Of a stretch of DNA of 64,000 nt, positions 59,061 to 64,000 are shown one piece after another. This DNA is from Dastarcus helophoroides. Its lineage: Eukaryota > Arthropoda > Insecta > Coleoptera > Bothrideridae. The stretch lies in assembly GCA_028583605.1 (NCBI GenBank), contig CM053326.1, positions 1,873,703-1,937,702 of the forward strand, in the 5' to 3' direction. Position numbers and translations under genes: made by a program. The notes under the pieces were generated by a model. That model did not search any database. It was not told the DNA's origin and saw only the letters and a list, made by a program, of their open reading frames with translations. The number at the start of each line of letters is the position of its first letter. Positions within the stretch are counted from its first letter, which is position 1.

Positions 59061-60944
59061 ATAATTCCTAAAATGAAGGTGGATTAAAAGCATTTGGATT
59101 TAACGAAATCCACAAATGTGAATTTTCACATAGAATGTTTTTAAATAGTTACCGCAAGCCGCATCAAAGGTTGCCGCAAGCCACATGTGGCTTGCGAACT
59201 AGGGGTTGGGCACCACTTATTTAAATAATCAAAATTCTGACATAAGCAGCACAGATATTCACACAGATGGGTAATTATTTATTGACAAAATTTCTTCATT
59301 CACTTATTGGCTGTCGGTGTTACAAAACCGATCATATTAAATATGCAGTGATTTTGACAAACAATTTTATAGGTTATGAATTACCCAAGCTGGATGTTTA
59401 AAACAAAATCAGGTCTTTAATCGATTTCAAATAATTACAATCTAAGACATGTAATGTAAGCGTGGGCGTTAAACTGATAAGATTCATACGAATAGCATAA
59501 CCGACTATGTTATGTTACAGTTTTTGCAATCATGCCACAAAACATAAATTCACGCATTATGCATATTCCTACCTTATAAATCAGAATATAAACACACAGA
59601 ACTAACAGCACAGGTTATTTTGGCATATCTTTGATTTATTAACGTCTACTATGTCCTAATATTTTCCAAAATTATACACCACATTATTTAAATACGCACG
59701 AAATACCCAAGGCCGTGTTTTGACGCAGATATTTTTGTCAAAATCCTGTTAGGTTCATTAACCCAAGCGCGCGTCGTTTATTTAGAGGGAAACGAAAATT
59801 AAATATTAGAAACATTTTGCGCCCATTAAGACAAATATATTTTAAACCGTAGATTGGGATAGCAAAAAATTATCAAAATTCTTTACTGCATTCAAAAAAA
59901 CGCCTTTAATCCCTGAAATAAAAACCTAGTTGTGAGGTTAAAAACAGCTTAGCCACAGATTCGAAGTTTGGTTATAGGAATGCAGATGTCAGCAGTTACG
60001 AAAGCCCAGAATAAATCGGTTTTTTGCAATAATGATGAATTGTAGCCTTTAATGTTCAGCATTTCGCTGTCTTAAAATCCATTCTTGTATTTGGTAATTG
60101 TGTTATTCAAAGCACCATTCCCGTTTAAATAAAAGTGCAAATTTTTCTCTATGTGTGAAACGGAACCAACAGAACCTATAACAGGGTAAAAGAAGTTGCA
60201 TAACTACGGCTAAACAGGTTGCCGTCAGTGAACTCTATATAACTCTATAACCTTTCTCTATGCTCTAAAGAGTTCACTGGTTGCCATATGGAAGTCGCGG
60301 CGCTGAAGTTCTCGTCTTTGAAAGACGAGCAAATGCAAGAAGACTACTTTTTGTCATGGGAAATGCGTTTTCCTTTGGATACTATAGTCGATTTCAGATA
60401 AATGTGCATAAATGGAGTATAAAATCAATCTTTAGATAAGTTACTAAATAAAATCGCTGGCTTCACGCGATGATTAATGTGTTGCCTACATTTCAGAGGT
60501 TGTTTCTCTGAAATAATCAGTCTAAATGTTTTCCACATTAGTTTCATTACTACCGTTAACAATTTAATAATTTTCAGCAGAAATTGACATACAAAATAAA
60601 AAAATCGCTCCTAAAACAATCGACAACAAATCAAAATATTTAGTGTCGAATGTCGATATTTTGACATCGATCTTTTGTTTCCGATGTTTTCATGACATCG
60701 ATGTTAACCCAATCGATTTTTAAGTTGTTTGTATTTTTCAAAGCAATCTAACGAAAATGGACCATTTGCACTAGAAAGCTGCACACTCTAATTTACTGGG
60801 AATCTTCGCTTATACATCATTATTATCTAAACTGAAAACAAATTGATTTGCCTGTAAACTTAATTCTTGAGCGTTATCTATTATTAAGTAGCATTACCAT
60901 TCGTAACAAGTAGGGATGTTCCATATCCAAACCATAGAGGGTAA
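59061..60944. other. Low-repeat intergenic region with hAT-like end
   Basis: At about 59155-59222, CCGCAAGCCACATGTGGCTTGC followed by AGGGGTTGGGCACCACT resembles, on the minus strand, a hAT terminus (AGTGGTGCCCAACCCCT). The remainder is AT-rich with no recognised gene; a CGTCTTTGAAAGACG hairpin lies at about 60311. Confidence 0.45.
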
Positions 60945-62850
60945 TTCAAACTATAGTCAGCACGGCAATGTGATTTACACGTATCTGTATAAAGAGTTGC
61001 CTGGCGATTTTTATAACTTATCTAAAGGTTGACTTAATACTAAAAAATCTACTTTTATGCTCATTTATCTGACACAGTTTAAATAAGCAAACTTGTATTT
61101 ATTGTTTTAATTAAAGAATATTTGATTGACTCATCTGTAACAATCATAAAGAAAGGTAACAACTATACCCAAACCAGAAACTAGTCCAAACTGTAATCAG
61201 CTCGGCAATAAAGTTTACGTGTATCTGTGTAAAGTGTTGCCTAACTTTAGTTTTTGCAATTTTATTTTAGTAACTTATCTAAAGGTTAACTTAATAGTAA
61301 ATAGTCCACTCTTATACACATTTATCTGACATAGATTTAATAAGCAAAGTCTTATCCATTATTTTAGTTAAAGAATATTTGATTGACTAATTTGTAACAG
61401 CTATAGAAAAAAGTAACAGCAATATCCAAACTGTAATCAGCTCGGCAATAAGGTTTACATGTGTCTGTATAAACAGTTGCCTAGGTTTAGTTTTTACAAT
61501 TTTTTTTGGTAACTAATCTAAAGGTTGACCTAATACTAAACAGTCTACTTTCATGCATATTTATCTGACATAAATTAAAGAGGCAAAGTCTTATCTATTA
61601 TTTCAGTCGAAGAATATTTGATTGACTAATTTGTAACAATATCCAAATAGTAATCAGCTCGGCAATAAAGTATACATATATCTGTATACAAAGTTGCCTA
61701 GGTTGGTTTTTGCAATTTTTGTTTAGCAACTTATCTAATTATTAATTTAATACTAAAGAGTCTACACTTATGCGGATTTATCTGACATAAACTAAATAAG
61801 CAAAGCTCTATCTCTTATTTCAGTCAAAGAATATTTGATTGACTCATTTGTAAAAATATCAAACCAGGGACTGCACAGTTTCTCTATGATACAAATTGTA
61901 CTAAAGCACTGAACTAAACACTGTGACTTGTGATTAAGTCCAAAGAAGGTTTCAGCCCTTTATTACATCGGCAATTAAATAAATAATTACGCGTAATTAT
62001 TTATTTAATTGCCGATGTGGTAAAGGGGTGAAACCTTCTTTGGATACAAATTGTAATCAGCTCGGCAATAAGATTTACATGCGTCTGTATAAACAGTTGC
62101 CTAGGTTTAGTTTTTAAGATTTTTTTGGTAGTTAATTTAAAGGTTGACTCAATACTAAACAGTTTACTTTTATTCATATTTATCTGACATACACTAACGA
62201 AGCAAAGTCCTATCTATTATTTCAGTCGAAAAACATTTGATTGACTAACAATATCCAAATTGTAATCAGCTCGGCAATAAAGTTTACATATATCTGTATA
62301 AAAAGTTGCCTAGGTTAGTTTATGCGATTTTTGTTTAGCAACTTATCTGAAAATTGATTTAATACTAAACAGTCTACACTATGCGCATTTATCTGACCTA
62401 AACTAAATAAGCAAAGTTCTATCTATTATTTTAGTCAAATAATATTTGATTGACTCATTTGTAACAATATCAAATCAGGAACTGCACACTATTTCTGATG
62501 CAAATTGTAATCAGCTCGGCAATGAGGTTTACATATATCTGTATAAAAAGTTGCCTAGGTTGTTTTTCCAATTTCTGTTTAGTAACTTATCTAAAAATTG
62601 ATTTAATTAGTACTAAATCAATTTTTGGATAAGTTTAGTAACAAACTACACTTATGCGCATTTATCTGACATAAACTAAATAGGCAAAGTTCTATCTATT
62701 ATTTTAGTCAAAGAATATTTGATTGACTCATTTCTAATAATATCAAACCAGAGAGTGCACAGTTTTTCTGTGTTGCAAACTATAATCATCTTGGCAATAA
62801 GGTTTACAGGTATGAGTATAAAGAGTTGCCTAGTGGACTTTGCAAATTAA
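60945..62850. repeat. Tandem ~210-275-bp repeat, about eight copies
   Basis: Each unit has GTAATCAGCTCGGCAATAA, TTTACATATATCTGTATAAA, GTTGCCTAGG, AACTTATCTAAA, ATTTATCTGACAT and GAATATTTGATTGACT in order. Starts are at about 60950, 61190, 61428, 61640, 62050, 62258, 62505 and 62780. The copies are diverged. One interval is enlarged by the hairpin at 61940-62043. The array ends about 170 bp before the small optic lobes start codon. Confidence 0.85.
61940..62043. repeat. 104-bp near-perfect inverted repeat
   Basis: CCAAAGAAGGTTTCA...CATCGGCAATTAAATAAATA on the left mirrors the right arm, with centre ACGCGT at 61989-61994 and almost no loop. Only a few mismatches are visible (for example CCCTTTATTA against TGGTAAAGGG). 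It interrupts the tandem repeat. Confidence 0.85.
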
Positions 62851-63024
62851 ATGCAATAATTTGATTGGCAAACAAGGCGCAAGTGTCACATTTGTCAAAT
62901 TCGCATCAATATGGCGATATTTTTAAAAACTCGTCCAAACACTATGGAGTCATCAGCTGTTTAACGTGATCTGTTGACACATTTTTTATGTGTTTATGGG
63001 TTTCGTAGCCATGTGTCAGTTGCC
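62851..63024 (+). promoter_or_regulatory. Promoter/5' UTR of small optic lobes gene
   Basis: Non-repetitive sequence between the tandem array and the ATG. Two upstream out-of-frame ATGs (about 62988 and 62996) open short upstream reading frames ahead of the main start. No clear TATA box. Assigned by position. Confidence 0.35.
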
Positions 63025-63254
63025 ATGGGTGCGATTGCCTCCGTGCTACAATGGCATTGCGGCTCGTGCAGCCTAATAAACCCGACCGAGAGACCACAGT
63101 GTATCAGATGTGGCACAAACAGGCGAATCCATACAAACAAAGAACATGACATAGCAAACTTTGAGGCAGATACATTTGGTACGAGTACCACTTGTACTGT
63201 AATAAGAAGAATAAGATCGGATCCTAAATCTTTCATTCAAAAATATCCAAACAG
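63025..63254 (+). CDS. sol: sol exon 1
   Basis: 76 codons plus two bases, ending AACAG|GTAATA. Encodes the first RanBP2-type finger. The in-frame TAA just inside the intron confirms the exon must end here. Confidence 0.88.
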
Positions 63255-64000
63255 GTAATAATTTCTTGCGTTTTGGCGCTACGAAAGATCGATAATTTTG
63301 ACAATGTTTTTAGCAGTGATATTTGCTCAATTTTATCAAAAAGTCCTTTGAGGCGGACTTTTTCCGACAATTGCATCGAAGAAGGATATTCGCGGTCTAT
63401 AAAAAAGGCATCGTCATCGGCCGATATTTCAACATTTTGTTATTGTGATACGTGCAAAGTAATTTGTTGCTCTTCTTCAGAAGTATGCGTTGCATGCGGT
63501 TTTAAATTGATCAGGATGAACGTAACTCAATCTCCTTGTAAAAATTGTTCTCTTACTCCAGTAGAACAACCCGAAAATGTTATATTTAAAAAATATGACA
63601 TTCTAAATTGTGATAAAGTGTCTGTTTGTCAATGCCAAAGAGGCAAAAGTAATTATATTTCGTTGTCGAATATAAAAAGCTACAGTTGCTCTGTGGCTAA
63701 AAGAAATAATGTCTGTGATTCAGTGATAGATGGTGAGTTGCCTAGGAATATTAGGACTACAGCTAGTGGAATTAACGATGAACAAAATAAACACAGTTGG
63801 AAAGTAAAAAGTGCTTTACCGACTACAACTTGGACATGCAAAAGGTGTACACTGTTAAATAACCCGAATATCGAACTTTGCGAGGCATGTGAATCTCCAT
63901 ATACTCCAGATCTGAACAGCAACGTTACCCCCAATGTTTTTATTAAGGTAAGTTATAAAATTTAAAACGACTACATGTAAAATGTAAATTTTTATTTAGG
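63025..64000 (+). CDS. sol: Small optic lobes / calpain-D (calpain-15 family), 5' part
   Basis: Exons 63025-63254 and 63314-63947, with a third beginning at about base 64000. The protein starts MGAIASVLQW, matching the characteristic start of fly small optic lobes. The first 288 residues hold RanBP2-type zinc fingers: WHCGSC...CIRC (Cys12, 15, 26, 29), CDTC...CVAC (Cys121, 124, 135, 138; Trp and Asn lacking), a half finger CKNC, and TWTCKRCTLLNN...CEAC (Cys252, 255, 266, 269). The calpain protease and C-terminal domains would lie beyond the window. Known role: atypical calpain whose N-terminal fingers bind ubiquitin; needed for optic lobe neurons in flies. Start chosen at the first in-frame ATG. 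Introns are 59 and 52 nt. Confidence 0.9.
63314..63947 (+). CDS. sol: sol exon 2
   Basis: Acceptor TGTTTTTAG|CAG; phase 2 continues as Ser-Ser-Asp-Ile-Cys. Donor ATTAAG|GTAAGT at 63948, phase 0. A tandem NAGNAG acceptor (second AG at 63315-63316) would remove one residue. The exon encodes a Ser-rich linker, the degenerate finger and the third finger. Confidence 0.87.

Overview
The window looks like nuclear DNA of an insect, and I infer a beetle-like genome. It is AT-rich with GT-AG introns, many only 51-60 nt long. It carries an Akt (protein kinase B) gene and the 5' end of a small optic lobes/calpain-D gene, embedded in LINEs, foldback elements, microsatellites and long stretches of degenerate A/T-rich repeat. 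No CRISPR, operon, tRNA or rRNA gene was seen.

Layout: 212 to ~4300 is a decayed LINE (minus). 5429-20549 (minus) is a four-exon gene model for a ~2,000-residue disordered protein whose centre is 294 tandem 4-residue units (TPPR/ASPR) encoded by a 12-bp minisatellite. Its 7.5-kb first intron holds a candidate solo LTR, a 1.7-kb CT-rich microsatellite and foldback elements. 20600-28000 is repeat-dominated; 28000-29560 is a low-repeat island. 29594-30487 is a mosaic microsatellite. 30490-32187 is a second copy of a 1.7-kb repeat also found at 16640-18332. 32188-32812 is a small TIR element. 32815-37240 is a second LINE (plus, with RNase H). 37240-40480 holds relics (a transposase-type zinc finger, a LINE 3' fragment). 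40920-46520 is a very large palindrome with a DNA element inserted in one arm. 48176-53118 (minus) is Akt. 55446-57473 is a (GTGA)n-type array. 60945-62850 is a ~240-bp tandem repeat containing a 104-bp hairpin. 63025 to the window end (plus) is the start of the small optic lobes gene.

Three host genes are supported: Akt is complete, the TPPR gene is complete apart from its 5' UTR but has one apparent frameshift, and small optic lobes runs off the right edge. Nothing in the layout suggests they act together. The most interesting signals are (i) the two-letter TPPR/ASPR array, a candidate multivalent SH3-binding or CDK-substrate tract; (ii) a UAG-CAA-UUA stop context between ORF1 and an AUG-less, same-frame ORF2 of the first LINE, suggesting stop-codon readthrough; (iii) the 1.5-kb-arm palindrome; and (iv) the polarised ~20-nt degenerate repeat that fills about half of the window. 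Exon boundaries were read by eye from splice sites and reading phase; family names come from motif recognition, with no database search.
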